Shown: positions 17,103 through 26,729, numbered from the stretch's first letter. The stretch is 64,000 nt of DNA from JAEUMG01 sp046349315 (GCA_046349315.1 JAXMCQ010000008.1:1-64000), one strand, 5' to 3'. Numbers and translations are program-made. The notes: a model not told the origin generated them from the sequence alone.

Positions 17103-18584
17103 ATGCAAGGGGCAGATATCGGAAGCTTGGCTCGGACCGCGGGGAAGGCAATCCTGGTCGCGATCATCACCTTTGCGGCCAATCTTGCCGCCATGGAGAT
17201 CGCGCGTGGTGCTGAACACGTGTCACCGGTATGGTTTTCCAATGCGATCATCCTCGGCCTTCTCCTGTCCACCCGAACGCGCACATGGCCGTGGCTCATC
17301 GGCGCCGGCGCGGTCGCCAACCTCTCCGCCAATCTGCTGAGCGGTGACGGGTTATGGCTCGGCCTCGGATTCACCGCAGCGAACATGCTCGAGGCGCTGC
17401 TCGCCGCGGTGCTGATCCGCGGCGGCGAGCCTGAAGGCTCGATCGTTCTAACGGAGCGGAAATATGTCACCCGCTTCTTCCTCTTCGGCGTCATCCTGGC
17501 CCCCGCCCTGGTTGCGCCGGCCGGCGCGGCGCTCGTCAATTTCGCATTCGGGGCGAATGCCACCCATGTCTATCTGCACTGGTTTACGGCCGATGCGCTT
17601 GGCATTGCGCTGGTCGTTCCGCTGATTTTGTTCCTGCGCCAATCCGACTGGCAGCAATTGTTTCATGGGGACTATGTCGCCCCGAACGCGGCGATCATCT
17701 TGCTGACCGCCATCGTCACCGGCCTCGTCTTCTGGCAGACGAAATATCCGCTCTCTTTCCTTCCCTACGCCGTTCTGGCCTTTGCCGCTTTCCGCCTCGG
17801 TCCCGCCGGCGTTGCGCTCAATTGCGCCATCATGGCGGCGATCGCCATGGCATTGACGATCGCCGGACACGGCCCCTTCGCACTAATCACAGGTAACGAC
17901 ATGGCAGAGCGGATCTTTGCCTTGCAACTCTTCCTGAGCGTTGCCGTGTTCATGAGTATCCCGATCGCAACGGCGCTCGCCGAACGCAGCGAACTCGAAA
18001 AATCGCTCTATAAGGCGCGCGATGAATTGCGGGGGCTCGCTGCGACCGACGCACTGACGGGGCTCGGCAACCGCCGGGCATTCGATGAGACGCTGGAGCG
18101 CGAATGGAACCGGTCGATCCGCTATCGCGAGCCAATTTCGCTGGCACTCCTCGACATCGATCATTTCAAGCGCTTCAACGATCACTATGGCCACAAGCCC
18201 GGCGATGAATGCCTCGCCAAGGTCGGCCACCTTCTCACCGAAACCGTCTTCCGGCCGGGCGACATGGTCGCGCGCTATGGCGGAGAGGAATTTGCAATCG
18301 TTTTGCCAGGCACCTCGGCCGAGGGGGCGCTGCAAGTGGCCGAACGCGTGCGCCAGATCGTCGAGCATCAGGGCTGGCGCCATGTCGGAAGTCCGGAGGG
18401 CTGCATCACGGTGTCAATCGGCGTTGCAACCATCGAGCCCACCCCCCGCCAAGCCAAGACAACGCTCTTCGAACAAGCCGATGCGGCGCTCTACAAGGCA
18501 AAGGCGCAAGGCCGCAATCGCGTCGAATGTGCAAGGCCGGTTTCGGCGCATGCGGTCGAGCGGAAAGTTCCCGCCGGTTCATAA
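17103..18584 (+). CDS. MASE1-GGDEF diguanylate cyclase
   Basis: 493-aa membrane protein. Residues about 10-295 form a MASE1-type sensor with eight or so helices (SPVWFSNAIILGLLLSTR is characteristic). The GGDEF domain starts at about 315 (ATDALTGLGNRRAFDE), has the metal-binding DIDHFKRFND and the active-site GGEEF at about 394-398. The RPGD sequence five residues before it is an intact RxxD inhibitory site, so product feedback by c-di-GMP is expected. It makes c-di-GMP from two GTP; the sensed signal is unknown. Confidence 0.92.
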   Translation: MQGADIGSLARTAGKAILVAIITFAANLAAMEIARGAEHVSPVWFSNAIILGLLLSTRTRTWPWLIGAGAVANLSANLLSGDGLWLGLGFTAANMLEALLAAVLIRGGEPEGSIVLTERKYVTRFFLFGVILAPALVAPAGAALVNFAFGANATHVYLHWFTADALGIALVVPLILFLRQSDWQQLFHGDYVAPNAAIILLTAIVTGLVFWQTKYPLSFLPYAVLAFAAFRLGPAGVALNCAIMAAIAMALTIAGHGPFALITGNDMAERIFALQLFLSVAVFMSIPIATALAERSELEKSLYKARDELRGLAATDALTGLGNRRAFDETLEREWNRSIRYREPISLALLDIDHFKRFNDHYGHKPGDECLAKVGHLLTETVFRPGDMVARYGGEEFAIVLPGTSAEGALQVAERVRQIVEHQGWRHVGSPEGCITVSIGVATIEPTPRQAKTTLFEQADAALYKAKAQGRNRVECARPVSAHAVERKVPAGS

Positions 18585-18635
18585 CCCGCCCTCCCCGCCA
18601 CAAACTCGCCCCAACTTCTATCCAACAGGGGCGCC

Positions 18636-20180
18636 ATGACCTTCAAAATGACCCGGCGCCAGGCCCTTGGCGCAATCACCGCCTCGCCGCTCATCCTTGC
18701 AGCGCTCAACGCCGAGGCTTTGGCGCTCGAACTGGCGGCGCCGGAGCCGTTCGATTTTGCCGCGCTCACCGCGCGCGCCAAGGCGCTCGCCGGCGAGCCC
18801 TATCGCCCGGCCGCCGTTCCCGCGGCGCAGACGCTCGACAAGATCGATTTCGAACAGGCGATCGAGATCAATTATCGCCCCGAGCAGACAATCTGGGGCG
18901 ATAGCGAGACGCCGATCCGGCTGTTCCATCCGCATAAATTCGCGAAGGAACCGGTGCGCGTCTTCCTCGTCGACCAGGGCGCGGCGCGCGAGGTCATCTA
19001 CACCGCCGACCTCTTCACCTTCGGGCCAAAGGCGGCCTTCGCCAAGACACTGCCGCATGATGTGGGCTTTGCCGGGTTCCGCATTCTCAACCCGCACAAG
19101 ATCGGCGACTGGCTTGCCTTCCAGGGTGCCAGCTATTTCCGCTCATCAGGCGAGCTCGAACAATATGGGCTTTCGGCGCGCGGCATCGCCATCGACACCG
19201 CGTTGCCCAGCCCTGAGGAATTCCCGCGCTTTACCGAGTTCTTCGTCGAGCGCGACGGGCCGGCGGTCAATGTTTATGCGACGCTGGACGGGCCGAGCGT
19301 CACCGGCGCCTATCGCATTCACTGCCGCAAGGAAGGCATCGTCACGACCGAGGTCGAGGCACGGCTCTTCGCGCGCAGCGACATCAAGCGGCTCGGCATT
19401 GCACCGCTCACCAGCATGTTCTGGTATTCGGAATTGAATCGCGCCGGTGCGCCCGACTGGCGCCCCGAGGTGCATGATTCCGACGGGCTCGCCTTGTGGA
19501 CCGGCAATGGCGAGCGATTGTGGCGGCCCCTGAACAATCCCAACCGGGTGATGACCAGCAGCTTCAGCGACCGCGCCCCCAAAGGCTTCGGCCTTTTGCA
19601 GCGTGATCGCAGTTTTGCCGATTATGAAGACGACGGCGTCTTTTACGAGCGGCGCCCGAGCGTGTGGGTCGAACCGCTGGATGATTGGGGCGAAGGCGCG
19701 GTACAGCTTGTGGAAATCCCGACGGATGCCGAGATCCACGACAATATCGTTGCCTATTGGGTGCCGGCCAAACCGGTGCGCGCCGGCGACGCGCTCGATT
19801 ATCGCTATCGCGTCTATTGGACCAAGGATGCGCCGTTCCTGCCGAAGATCGGCCAGGTCGTGGCGAGCCGGCGCGGGCGCGGCGGAAGGCCGGCCGAAGT
19901 CGACAAGCTCGGGCTCATCAAATACGCGGTCGATTTCGAAGGCGGCGAGCTTGCTTCATTCGTGTCCGGCGATCCGATCGAGCCGGTCGTCTCGGTGTCG
20001 CGCGGCGAAGTCCTGAATGCCTATGCCTTGCGGGTTAACACCACCGACAAATGGCGGGTGATCTTTGACCTCAAGGCGGATGGCCCGGATCCGGTCGAAA
20101 TGCGGGTCTATTTGCGCAAGAAGACCGGCGAACCGCTCACCGAAACCTGGCTCGCCCAGCATCTGCCGGGGGTGGCTTAA
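18636..20180 (+). CDS. Periplasmic glucan biosynthesis protein OpgG/OpgD family
   Basis: 514-aa MdoG-family protein involved in osmoregulated periplasmic glucan synthesis. It begins with a twin-arginine-like leader (MTRRQALGAITASPLILAAL), as in OpgD rather than the Sec-exported OpgG. The mature part has the carbohydrate-binding beta-sandwich with family segments FAKEPVRVF, FAGFRILNPHKI, GASYFRSSGELEQYGLSARG, TALPSPEEFPRFTEFFVE and RDRSFADYEDDGVFYERRPS. The leader favours the name OpgD but G/D cannot be separated with certainty. Confidence 0.9.
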   Translation: MTFKMTRRQALGAITASPLILAALNAEALALELAAPEPFDFAALTARAKALAGEPYRPAAVPAAQTLDKIDFEQAIEINYRPEQTIWGDSETPIRLFHPHKFAKEPVRVFLVDQGAAREVIYTADLFTFGPKAAFAKTLPHDVGFAGFRILNPHKIGDWLAFQGASYFRSSGELEQYGLSARGIAIDTALPSPEEFPRFTEFFVERDGPAVNVYATLDGPSVTGAYRIHCRKEGIVTTEVEARLFARSDIKRLGIAPLTSMFWYSELNRAGAPDWRPEVHDSDGLALWTGNGERLWRPLNNPNRVMTSSFSDRAPKGFGLLQRDRSFADYEDDGVFYERRPSVWVEPLDDWGEGAVQLVEIPTDAEIHDNIVAYWVPAKPVRAGDALDYRYRVYWTKDAPFLPKIGQVVASRRGRGGRPAEVDKLGLIKYAVDFEGGELASFVSGDPIEPVVSVSRGEVLNAYALRVNTTDKWRVIFDLKADGPDPVEMRVYLRKKTGEPLTETWLAQHLPGVA

Positions 20181-20200
20181 GAGTACAGGTCACCGTCGCG

Positions 20201-20238
20201 ACGCAACATTTCTGTTGCGTTAGCAACATTTATGTTGC
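20201..20238. promoter_or_regulatory. Twin palindromes upstream of hicA, candidate HicB operator
   Basis: Two 16-bp palindromes, GCAACATTTCTGTTGC (about 20203-20218) and GCAACATTTATGTTGC (about 20223-20238), centres 20 bases apart, about two helix turns. The first extends to ACGCAACATTTCTGTTGCGT. They end about 11 bases before the hicA ATG. HicB C-terminal DNA-binding domains are known to repress their own operons, so this is a likely autoregulatory operator; no experiment shows it here. Confidence 0.75.
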
Positions 20239-20249
20239 ACCCTCGATGA

Positions 20250-20438
20250 ATGAACAGCAGCCAGGCGAAGCGTTATCTCACGCGTCATGGTTGCAGCTTT
20301 GAGCCAGGTAAAGGCGGCCACCTCCTCGTCCGGCGCGGCGATCGCAAGTCGGTCTTGCCGATGCATGGCGGAAGCAAAGAGTTGGGCAAGGGCCTGTGGC
20401 TAAAGATCCTCAAGGATCTCGGATTGAAGGATGACTGA
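20250..20438 (+). CDS. hicA: HicA-type mRNA interferase toxin
   Basis: 62-aa double-stranded-RNA-binding-like toxin that cleaves mRNA during translation. It shows the family layout: MNSSQAKRYLTRHGC, then GKGGHLLVRRGDRKSVLPMH with the catalytic histidine at 24, and KELGKGLWLKILKDLGL. Its stop is directly followed by the hicB ATG without a spacer. Toxin first, antitoxin second is the usual HicAB order. Confidence 0.92.
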   Translation: MNSSQAKRYLTRHGCSFEPGKGGHLLVRRGDRKSVLPMHGGSKELGKGLWLKILKDLGLKDD

Positions 20439-20867
20439 ATGCTGAGCTACCCCGTCAAGGTAACCCGCGACACGAATGGCACGCTATTGGTCACCGCGCC
20501 GGATTTCCCGGAAGTTGCAACCTTCGGTGATGATATGGCCGACGCCCTATTGCGCGCCGTCGATGCAATAGCCACCGCCATCCAGGGCCGGATCAGCGAT
20601 GGTGAAGATGTGCCACAACCATCCGCTGTCAAGCAGCGCCAGAAGAGTGTGGCGCTCCCGGCTTTGCTTTGGGCCAAGCTTGAGCTTTACCGGGTGATGC
20701 GTCAGACCGGAACGCGAAAGGCCGATCTTGCCCGTCGTCTCAAAGTACATCCGCCGCAGATCGATCGGCTTCTCAATCTCGATCACGACTCGCGCTTAGA
20801 TCAGATCGAGCGGGCAGCCCGCGCCATGGGCCGTGAGCTCCATATCGAATTGAGACCTGCAGCCTAA
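20439..20867 (+). CDS. hicB: HicB-type antitoxin with helix-turn-helix domain
   Basis: 142-aa antitoxin. N-terminal partial RNase H-like fold (PVKVTRDTNGTLLVTAPDFP, GDDMADALLRAVDAIATAI) masks HicA; the C-terminal part (about 80-135) is a helix-turn-helix with RKADLARRLKVHPPQIDRLL. This domain is presumably what binds the twin palindromes upstream. The 3' end converges on the DAHP synthase gene with only three bases between stops. Confidence 0.92.
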   Translation: MLSYPVKVTRDTNGTLLVTAPDFPEVATFGDDMADALLRAVDAIATAIQGRISDGEDVPQPSAVKQRQKSVALPALLWAKLELYRVMRQTGTRKADLARRLKVHPPQIDRLLNLDHDSRLDQIERAARAMGRELHIELRPAA

Positions 20868-20870
20868 AGT

Positions 20871-22280
20871 TTACTCCGCAGCCTCCGCCGCCTCGTCGTC
20901 GTCGGCGACGCGCGGGCGTAGCGCCTGTTCCTTCTTGAGTTCCTCGGCGACCAGGAAAGCCAGTTCCAAAGCCTGGGCGGCGTTGAGGCGCGGATCGCAG
21001 AAGGTGTGATAGCGGTCGTTGAGATCGACATCGGAAAGCGCGCGGACGCCGCCGGTGCATTCGGTCACATCCTTGCCGGTCATCTCGACATGGATGCCGC
21101 CGGCATGGGTGCCTTCGGCCTGGTGCACGCCCATGAAGCGGCGCACTTCGGAGAGGATCGCATCGAAGGGCCGCGTCTTGTAGCCCGACGCCGCCTTGAT
21201 GGTATTGCCATGCATCGGATCGCAGCACCACACGACATGGCGCCCTTCGCGAGTCACGGCGCGCACAAGCTCGGGGAGATGCTTCTCGACCTTGTCGGCG
21301 CCGAAGCGCGAAATGAGCGTGAGGCGGCCCGGCTCGTTCTCGGGGTTCAGAATGTCGATCAAGCGGATCAATTCTTCCGGCTTCAGGGTCGGGCCGCATT
21401 TCATGCCGATCGGGTTCTTGACGCCGCGCAGGAACTCGACATGCGCATGATCGGGCTGGCGGGTGCGATCGCCGATCCACAGCATGTGGCCGGAGGTTGC
21501 GTACCAGTCGCCGGATGTTGAATCGACGCGGGTCAATGCCTGTTCATAGCCGAGCAGCAAGGCCTCGTGGCTCGTAAAGAAATCGGTGGAGCGCAGTTGC
21601 GGCGCGGTGTCGGGATTGATGCCGCAGGCGCGCATGAAGCCCATCGCCTCGGTGATCCGGTCGGCAAGTGCGTGGTAACGCGACCAGGCCGGCGAATCTT
21701 TGAGGAAACCAAGCGTCCATTTGTGGACATGCTCGAGATTGGCGTAACCGCCTTGCGCGAAGGCGCGCAGCAAATTGAGCGTTGCCGCCGATTGCCGGTA
21801 GGCCATGATCTGGCGTTCCGGATCGGGCTTGCGGCCGGCAAGGGCGGGGGCTGCATCATTGACGATGTCGCCGCGATAGATCGGCAGTTCCTCGCCATTG
21901 ACAGTCTCGAAGGGGGATGAACGCGGCTTGGCAAACTGGCCGGCAATGCGCCCGACCTTCACCACCGGCTGGCTGCCAGCAAAGGTCAGAACCACCGCCA
22001 TCTGCAGGAAGACGCGGAAGAAATCGCGGATATTGTCGGCCGAGTGTTCGGCAAAGCTCTCCGCACAATCGCCGCCCTGGAGCAGGAAACCCTTGCCTTC
22101 GGAGACGCGGGCGAGCTTGCGCTTCAGCTTCCTCGCCTCGCCTGCAAAAACCAGTGGCGGATAGCCCGCCAGCTGCGTCTCGACATCGGCAAGGCGCTTC
22201 ATATCCTCATAGGCCGGCAGCTGCTGGGCCGGCTTGCTGCGCCAGCTTTCAGGGGTCCAGGTCGATGCTGCGGTCTTCAT
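20871..22280 (-). CDS. 3-deoxy-7-phosphoheptulonate synthase, class II
   Basis: 469-aa type II DAHP synthase, the first shikimate-pathway enzyme (PEP plus erythrose 4-phosphate). Characteristic segments: WRSKPAQQLPAYED, PPLVFAGEARKLK, LLQGGDCAESF (metal cysteine and substrate loop), KPRSSP, GFMRACGIN, WIGDRTRQ, GVKNPIGMKCGPT, WCCDPMHGNT, and GGIHVEMTG with ECTGG. The in-frame start at 22343 would add 21 atypical residues; the ATG at 22280 has a GTGGAG ribosome site. Confidence 0.94.
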   Translation of the reverse strand: MKTAASTWTPESWRSKPAQQLPAYEDMKRLADVETQLAGYPPLVFAGEARKLKRKLARVSEGKGFLLQGGDCAESFAEHSADNIRDFFRVFLQMAVVLTFAGSQPVVKVGRIAGQFAKPRSSPFETVNGEELPIYRGDIVNDAAPALAGRKPDPERQIMAYRQSAATLNLLRAFAQGGYANLEHVHKWTLGFLKDSPAWSRYHALADRITEAMGFMRACGINPDTAPQLRSTDFFTSHEALLLGYEQALTRVDSTSGDWYATSGHMLWIGDRTRQPDHAHVEFLRGVKNPIGMKCGPTLKPEELIRLIDILNPENEPGRLTLISRFGADKVEKHLPELVRAVTREGRHVVWCCDPMHGNTIKAASGYKTRPFDAILSEVRRFMGVHQAEGTHAGGIHVEMTGKDVTECTGGVRALSDVDLNDRYHTFCDPRLNAAQALELAFLVAEELKKEQALRPRVADDDEAAEAAE

Positions 22281-22387
22281 TGAAACGCTCCACAAACGGC
22301 GAAAATTGAAGGGATTTTGCACTGGCGTTAGGCGCAGTGCCACGACAAGTCAATTGCCCGGTCCCGGAGGGAACTTAAGGGCAATTC

Positions 22388-22606
22388 CTATCTAAATCGG
22401 TCGAGATAGGCCTGGAAGGAGGCGGCCGCATCGAGATAGGCCTCCTGGCGGTCGACGCTCCAATAGCGCAGATCGTCGAGCTTGATCGGCTGGCCGGTGA
22501 CCGCACAGCGCACGTAATCGCCCTCCTCCAACACCTGAAAATCGGCGTCGAGATAGCGGATGCGCGCCTCGCGGGCGCGGGGGAATACGGGGTCGTGGCG
22601 GTTCAT
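22388..22606 (-). CDS. DUF2093 family protein
   Basis: 72-aa protein with the DUF2093 pattern: ARIRYLDADFQVLEEGDYV, CAVTGQPIKLDDLRYWSV, RQEAYLDAAASFQAYL. The family is small, largely alphaproteobacterial and without known function. It lies 29 bases after xseA on the same strand, probably in one transcript. Confidence 0.85.
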   Translation of the reverse strand: MNRHDPVFPRAREARIRYLDADFQVLEEGDYVRCAVTGQPIKLDDLRYWSVDRQEAYLDAAASFQAYLDRFR

Positions 22607-22635
22607 CGGCCCTACATAGCGTCGGATTGCAACTT

Positions 22636-24057
22636 TTAGAAGAGCGAACCCTGGCGTGGCGGCATTTTCTCCCCGCCTTCGAGCGTGGCGGCCCTTTTGC
22701 CATCATGGAATTCGATGGCGACGGATTGGCCCGGGCGAGTCGCGGCAACGGCGGGGATGAGCTTGGCGGACGTGTCGCGGATGATCGCATAGCCGCGCTT
22801 CAGGACGGCTTTGTAAGACAGGGATTCGAAGAGGCGAGTTTGGGCTGTGAGCTCGGCGCGGCGGCGGTCGAGCAGCCGGTGCATGGCGCGAGGCGCGCGC
22901 AAGGCCTGGTCATCGAGGCGGCGGCGCTGGTCCTCCAATCGGCGCTGGATCGGCGCGGCGCTAATCCGGCCTTTCAGCCGCTCAAGGCCCAAGCGATGGG
23001 CGTGGCTGTTGGCGCGCAACGCCTGGACGAGGCGGCCGCCTGCCGCATCGAGGCGTTGGCGCGCCAAGGCCAGAACATCATCTGGCCTCGGCAAGGCGCG
23101 TCCGGCGGCGCGCAGGCGGTTCCGGCGGTCGGACACGGCCCGGGCCATGGCGCGCAGATGCCGGCCCGAGAGAGTTGATAGGTTGGCCAGAAGCTCGGAA
23201 CGCACCGGCACGGCGCGCTCGGCGGCGGCGGTGGGCGTCGGACAGCGCAGATCGGCGGCAAAATCGATCAATGTCGTATCGGTCTCGTGACCGACGGCGG
23301 AAATCAATGGAATGGCACTCGCCGCGGCGGCGCGAACGACGATTTCCTCGTTGAAGCCCCACAAGTCCTCGAGGCTTCCGCCGCCCCTCGCGACGATGAT
23401 CACGTCGGGCCGCGGCAACGGCCCGTCAACTGCCATGGCATTGAAGCCGGCGATGGCGGCGGCAACCTCGGCGGCGCTCGTCTCGCCCTGAACCCGGACC
23501 GGCCAAACCAGAACGCGACGCGGGAAACGATCGCTCAAGCGATGCAGGATATCGCGAATGACGGCGCCGGTCGGCGACGTGACGACACCGATCACGCCCG
23601 GGAGGAATGGTATCGGCTTCTTGCGGGCGGCATCGAACAGGCCTTCGGCAGTGAGCAGTCTTTTGCGCTCTTCGAGCAGTGCCATGAGCGCGCCGATGCC
23701 GGCCGGCTCGATTGCCTCAATGATGATCTGGTAGCCGGATTTCTGCGGATAGGAGGTGACCTTGCCGGTGGCGATCACCTCAAGCCCCTCTTGCAGCTTC
23801 GCCCGGAGGCGTCCGAAGGAGCCGCGCCAGATGACGGCGTCGAGCTTTGCGCCCTCATCCTTGATCGAAAAGTAGCAGTGCCCTGAGGAATGCGGGCCTC
23901 TGAAGCCCGAAATCTCGCCCCTCACCCGGACATGGCCAAAGCGGTCCTCGAGCGTGCGCTTCAAGGCGAATGCGAGTTCGGAAACGGATAGTTCGGAGAG
24001 ATTGGGCTTATTGCTCAGAATCTCGCCGGTTTCGGGATCGAATTGGGTATCGGCCAT
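22636..24057 (-). CDS. xseA: Exodeoxyribonuclease VII large subunit
   Basis: 473-aa catalytic subunit of ExoVII, which degrades single-stranded DNA from both ends together with XseB. N-terminal OB fold (LSVSELAFALKRTLEDRFGH, RVRGEISGFRGPHSSGHCYF), then the catalytic domain with GVIGVVTSPTGAVIRDI, PDVIIVARGGGSLEDLW and SAVGHETDTTLIDFAAD, followed by a long coiled-coil (about 270-400) and a C-terminal VLKRGYAII segment. xseB is not in the window next to it. Confidence 0.96.
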   Translation of the reverse strand: MADTQFDPETGEILSNKPNLSELSVSELAFALKRTLEDRFGHVRVRGEISGFRGPHSSGHCYFSIKDEGAKLDAVIWRGSFGRLRAKLQEGLEVIATGKVTSYPQKSGYQIIIEAIEPAGIGALMALLEERKRLLTAEGLFDAARKKPIPFLPGVIGVVTSPTGAVIRDILHRLSDRFPRRVLVWPVRVQGETSAAEVAAAIAGFNAMAVDGPLPRPDVIIVARGGGSLEDLWGFNEEIVVRAAAASAIPLISAVGHETDTTLIDFAADLRCPTPTAAAERAVPVRSELLANLSTLSGRHLRAMARAVSDRRNRLRAAGRALPRPDDVLALARQRLDAAGGRLVQALRANSHAHRLGLERLKGRISAAPIQRRLEDQRRRLDDQALRAPRAMHRLLDRRRAELTAQTRLFESLSYKAVLKRGYAIIRDTSAKLIPAVAATRPGQSVAIEFHDGKRAATLEGGEKMPPRQGSLF

Positions 24058-24186
24058 GATGCACACTTGCCACGCCAGCGCTTCATGTCAATTCTCCAGA
24101 GTTGGTATTAGGGATTGTAAATCCTTGACAATGCGCGGGCCTTTGGTGCTTTTCGCGCATATTCTAGGTCAGGCTCCGGTGACTTC

Positions 24187-25455
24187 ATGAACGTACTCCT
24201 CATCGGCTCGGGCGGACGCGAACACGCCCTCGCCTGGGCCATCTCGGCAAGCCCCCTTCTCGGCCATTTCTATTGCGCGCCGGGCAATCCAGGCATCGGC
24301 GAGATCGCCGAGCTGGTGGCACTCGACATCAAGGATCATCAGGCAATCATCGATTTCTGCCGCATGGCTCAGATCAAACTCGTGGTGGTCGGCCCTGAGG
24401 CGCCGCTGGTTGCGGGTCTTGCCGATGATTTGAAGATGGCGGGGATCAAGGTCTTCGGACCGTCCAAGGCCGCAGCCCAGCTCGAGGGCTCCAAGGGATT
24501 CACCAAGGATCTTTGCGCCCGCTTTGGCATCCCGACTGCCGCTTATGGACGCTTCGCCAAACGCGAGGACGCACTCGCCTATTTGAAGCAGCATCCCGCG
24601 CCGATCGTCATCAAGGCGGATGGTCTTGCCGCCGGCAAGGGCGTCACGGTGGCGATGACGGACGAAGAAGCACGGCAGGCCGTCGAGGAAATCTTCGAAG
24701 GCCGCTTCGGTGCCGCCGAATGCGTGATTGAGGATTTTCTCGAGGGCGAAGAGGCAAGCTTCTTTGCGCTCTGCGACGGCGTCAATGCCGTGCCGCTCGG
24801 CACCGCGCAGGACCACAAGCGCGTCGGCGAGAAGGATACGGGTCCCAATACCGGCGGCATGGGTGCCTATTCGCCCGCACCAGTCATGACGGCAGAGCTG
24901 TGCCAGATTGCGTTCGATGCGATCATCGCGCCAACCGTCAAGGCGCTGGCGAGTATGGGCGCGCCCTATGTGGGCGTTCTCTATGCCGGATTGATGCTGA
25001 CGAAATCAGGCCCCAAGCTCATCGAATACAATGTGCGCTTCGGCGATCCCGAAACGCAGGTTCTGCTGATGCGGCTCAAGGACGACATCCTGACCCTCAT
25101 GCTCGCGGCCTGCGACGGCACGCTCGACAATATTTCGGTGCGCTGGCACGAGGATACTGCACTCACCGTCGTCATGGCGGCGCGTGGCTATCCGGGCGAT
25201 GTCGTGCAGGGCAGCGAGATTCGCGGACTCGATGCGGCGCGCGCGCAGGAAGGCGTCGAGATTTTCCACGCTGGGACGTCATTGCGCGGCGAACAATTGA
25301 TCGCGACCGGCGGGCGCGTGCTCAATGTGACAGCGCGCGGCAGCACGGTGGCGCAGGCGCAACGGCGTGCCTATGCGGCCGTCGATGCCATTGACTGGCC
25401 GGAAGGCTTCTGCCGCCGCGATATCGGCTGGCGCGCCATCGCCCGTCATGGCTGA
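24187..25455 (+). CDS. purD: Phosphoribosylamine--glycine ligase
   Basis: 422-aa GAR synthetase of de novo purine synthesis (phosphoribosylamine plus glycine and ATP). ATP-grasp enzyme with MNVLLIGSGGREHALAWAI at the N-terminus, GPSKAAAQLEGSKGFTKD, IKADGLAAGKGV, the PurD signature RFGDPETQVLL, and a C-terminal GGRVLNVTA region. Intact length. Its last 8 bases overlap the start of the downstream cyclase gene. Confidence 0.97.
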   Translation: MNVLLIGSGGREHALAWAISASPLLGHFYCAPGNPGIGEIAELVALDIKDHQAIIDFCRMAQIKLVVVGPEAPLVAGLADDLKMAGIKVFGPSKAAAQLEGSKGFTKDLCARFGIPTAAYGRFAKREDALAYLKQHPAPIVIKADGLAAGKGVTVAMTDEEARQAVEEIFEGRFGAAECVIEDFLEGEEASFFALCDGVNAVPLGTAQDHKRVGEKDTGPNTGGMGAYSPAPVMTAELCQIAFDAIIAPTVKALASMGAPYVGVLYAGLMLTKSGPKLIEYNVRFGDPETQVLLMRLKDDILTLMLAACDGTLDNISVRWHEDTALTVVMAARGYPGDVVQGSEIRGLDAARAQEGVEIFHAGTSLRGEQLIATGGRVLNVTARGSTVAQAQRRAYAAVDAIDWPEGFCRRDIGWRAIARHG

Positions 25456-26623
25456 TGTCGCGTCTCTTATCGGACGCCTCGGACCATGGCTGGTCACGGC
25501 GGCAGCGCAGCATCGCAAAATGCGCGATCTGCACGAGGCCTATTGCGGCTTTCTCTACGAGGCCGGCATCCCCTTGTGGCGTTCATCGCTTGCGCTCGAA
25601 GTCTTGCATCCGGAAATGACCGGAGCCCAGGTCATCTGGACGGCCGGTGATGTTCAGGTGACCGACCAGACGCGGCGCTACGTGCAGGAGTCGGGCGCTT
25701 ATGAGAACAGCCCGGTGCGCGTTGTCGATGAAACGGATCAGCTCTTTCGACGTCGCCTCGATGTTCCCGCACCGGACTTCCCCTTGCTCGAAGAACTGCG
25801 CGAGGCCGGCGCCACCGACTATCTCGCCGTGCCATTCCCTTTCATCGACAGAACCCGCTCTGCGCTCATCTCCTATGCAACGCAGGCGCCTACCGGCTTT
25901 GGCGACGATCACATTGCGGCCCTGGAGCAAGCAACGTCGCAACTCGGCCCCTATGCCGAGCGCCACGTGCTGCGCACCATCGCCATCGATCTCCTCAACA
26001 CCTATATCGGGCGGCGCAGCGGCGAGAAGGTCTTCAACGGCGCGATCGACCGCGGCGCGTCAGAAATCATACCTGCGGCGATCCTCATGGCGGACCTGCG
26101 CGGTTTCACCCGCTATTCGGACGCGCAGCCCATCCCGGTCGTTCTCGAAACGCTCAACGAATTCTTTGACGCGATCGTCGGGCCGATCGAAGAGAATGGC
26201 GGCGAGGTCCTGAAATTCATCGGCGACGGATTGCTGGCGATCTTTCCGGCAGACGGGCGCGAATTGGGGCCGCGCTGCTGCGAGGCTTTGGCGGCGGCGC
26301 GGGAAGCACGCGTGCGGATTGCGACCCTCAATTTCGAACGTGTTGAGCGCGAATTATCACCGCTCAGCTTCGGCATGGCATTGCATGCGGGCGATATCGC
26401 CTATGGCAATATCGGTAGCCGGCTCAGGCTCGACTTCACGGCGATCGGGCCGGCGGTCAACCACACCAGTAGGCTGATGGAACTAACCAAAACCATGGGC
26501 CGTGACGTGCTGGTCTCGGAAACCTTCCAGGCCCTTTGCGGCCAGCCCTTGCAAGATCTCGGCCCGCAAATGCTGCGCGACGTCACCGCGGCTCAGCGGA
26601 TTTTCGCGATTCCGTCGGAGTGA
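25448..26623 (+). CDS. Class III adenylate/guanylate cyclase, soluble
   Basis: 391-aa protein. Residues 1 to about 195 have no clear named domain (alpha/beta, possibly GAF-like); the class III cyclase domain is at about 205-385. It has both metal aspartates (ILMADLRGFTRYSD and FIGDGLLAIF), the purine-specifying lysine (EVLKFIGD), the DFTAIG aspartate usual for ATP, and the transition-state residues in VNHTSRL (Asn, Arg). It is therefore probably an active adenylate cyclase. Start ATG at 25448 overlaps the purD 3' end by eight bases; the frame further upstream is only an antisense-like extension inside purD. Confidence 0.85.
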   Translation: MADVASLIGRLGPWLVTAAAQHRKMRDLHEAYCGFLYEAGIPLWRSSLALEVLHPEMTGAQVIWTAGDVQVTDQTRRYVQESGAYENSPVRVVDETDQLFRRRLDVPAPDFPLLEELREAGATDYLAVPFPFIDRTRSALISYATQAPTGFGDDHIAALEQATSQLGPYAERHVLRTIAIDLLNTYIGRRSGEKVFNGAIDRGASEIIPAAILMADLRGFTRYSDAQPIPVVLETLNEFFDAIVGPIEENGGEVLKFIGDGLLAIFPADGRELGPRCCEALAAAREARVRIATLNFERVERELSPLSFGMALHAGDIAYGNIGSRLRLDFTAIGPAVNHTSRLMELTKTMGRDVLVSETFQALCGQPLQDLGPQMLRDVTAAQRIFAIPSE

Positions 26624-26634
26624 GGGTTTCTATT

Positions 26635-26729
26635 GTCATCGCCGGACTCGTTCCGGCGATCCACTGTGCCGATTCTTAGCTGCCGCAATGTATGGCTCAA
26701 TGGATTGCCGGAACAAGTCCGGCAATGAC
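26635..26729. repeat. Paired palindromic intergenic element, divergent copy
   Basis: 95-bp element between the cyclase and hydrolase genes with inverted ends GTCATCGCCGGACTCGTTCC and GGAACAAGTCCGGCAATGAC. Each end is a hairpin. It has the same overall design and length as the GTCATCCCGGCGAAAGCC elements but a different stem sequence. Confidence 0.75.
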
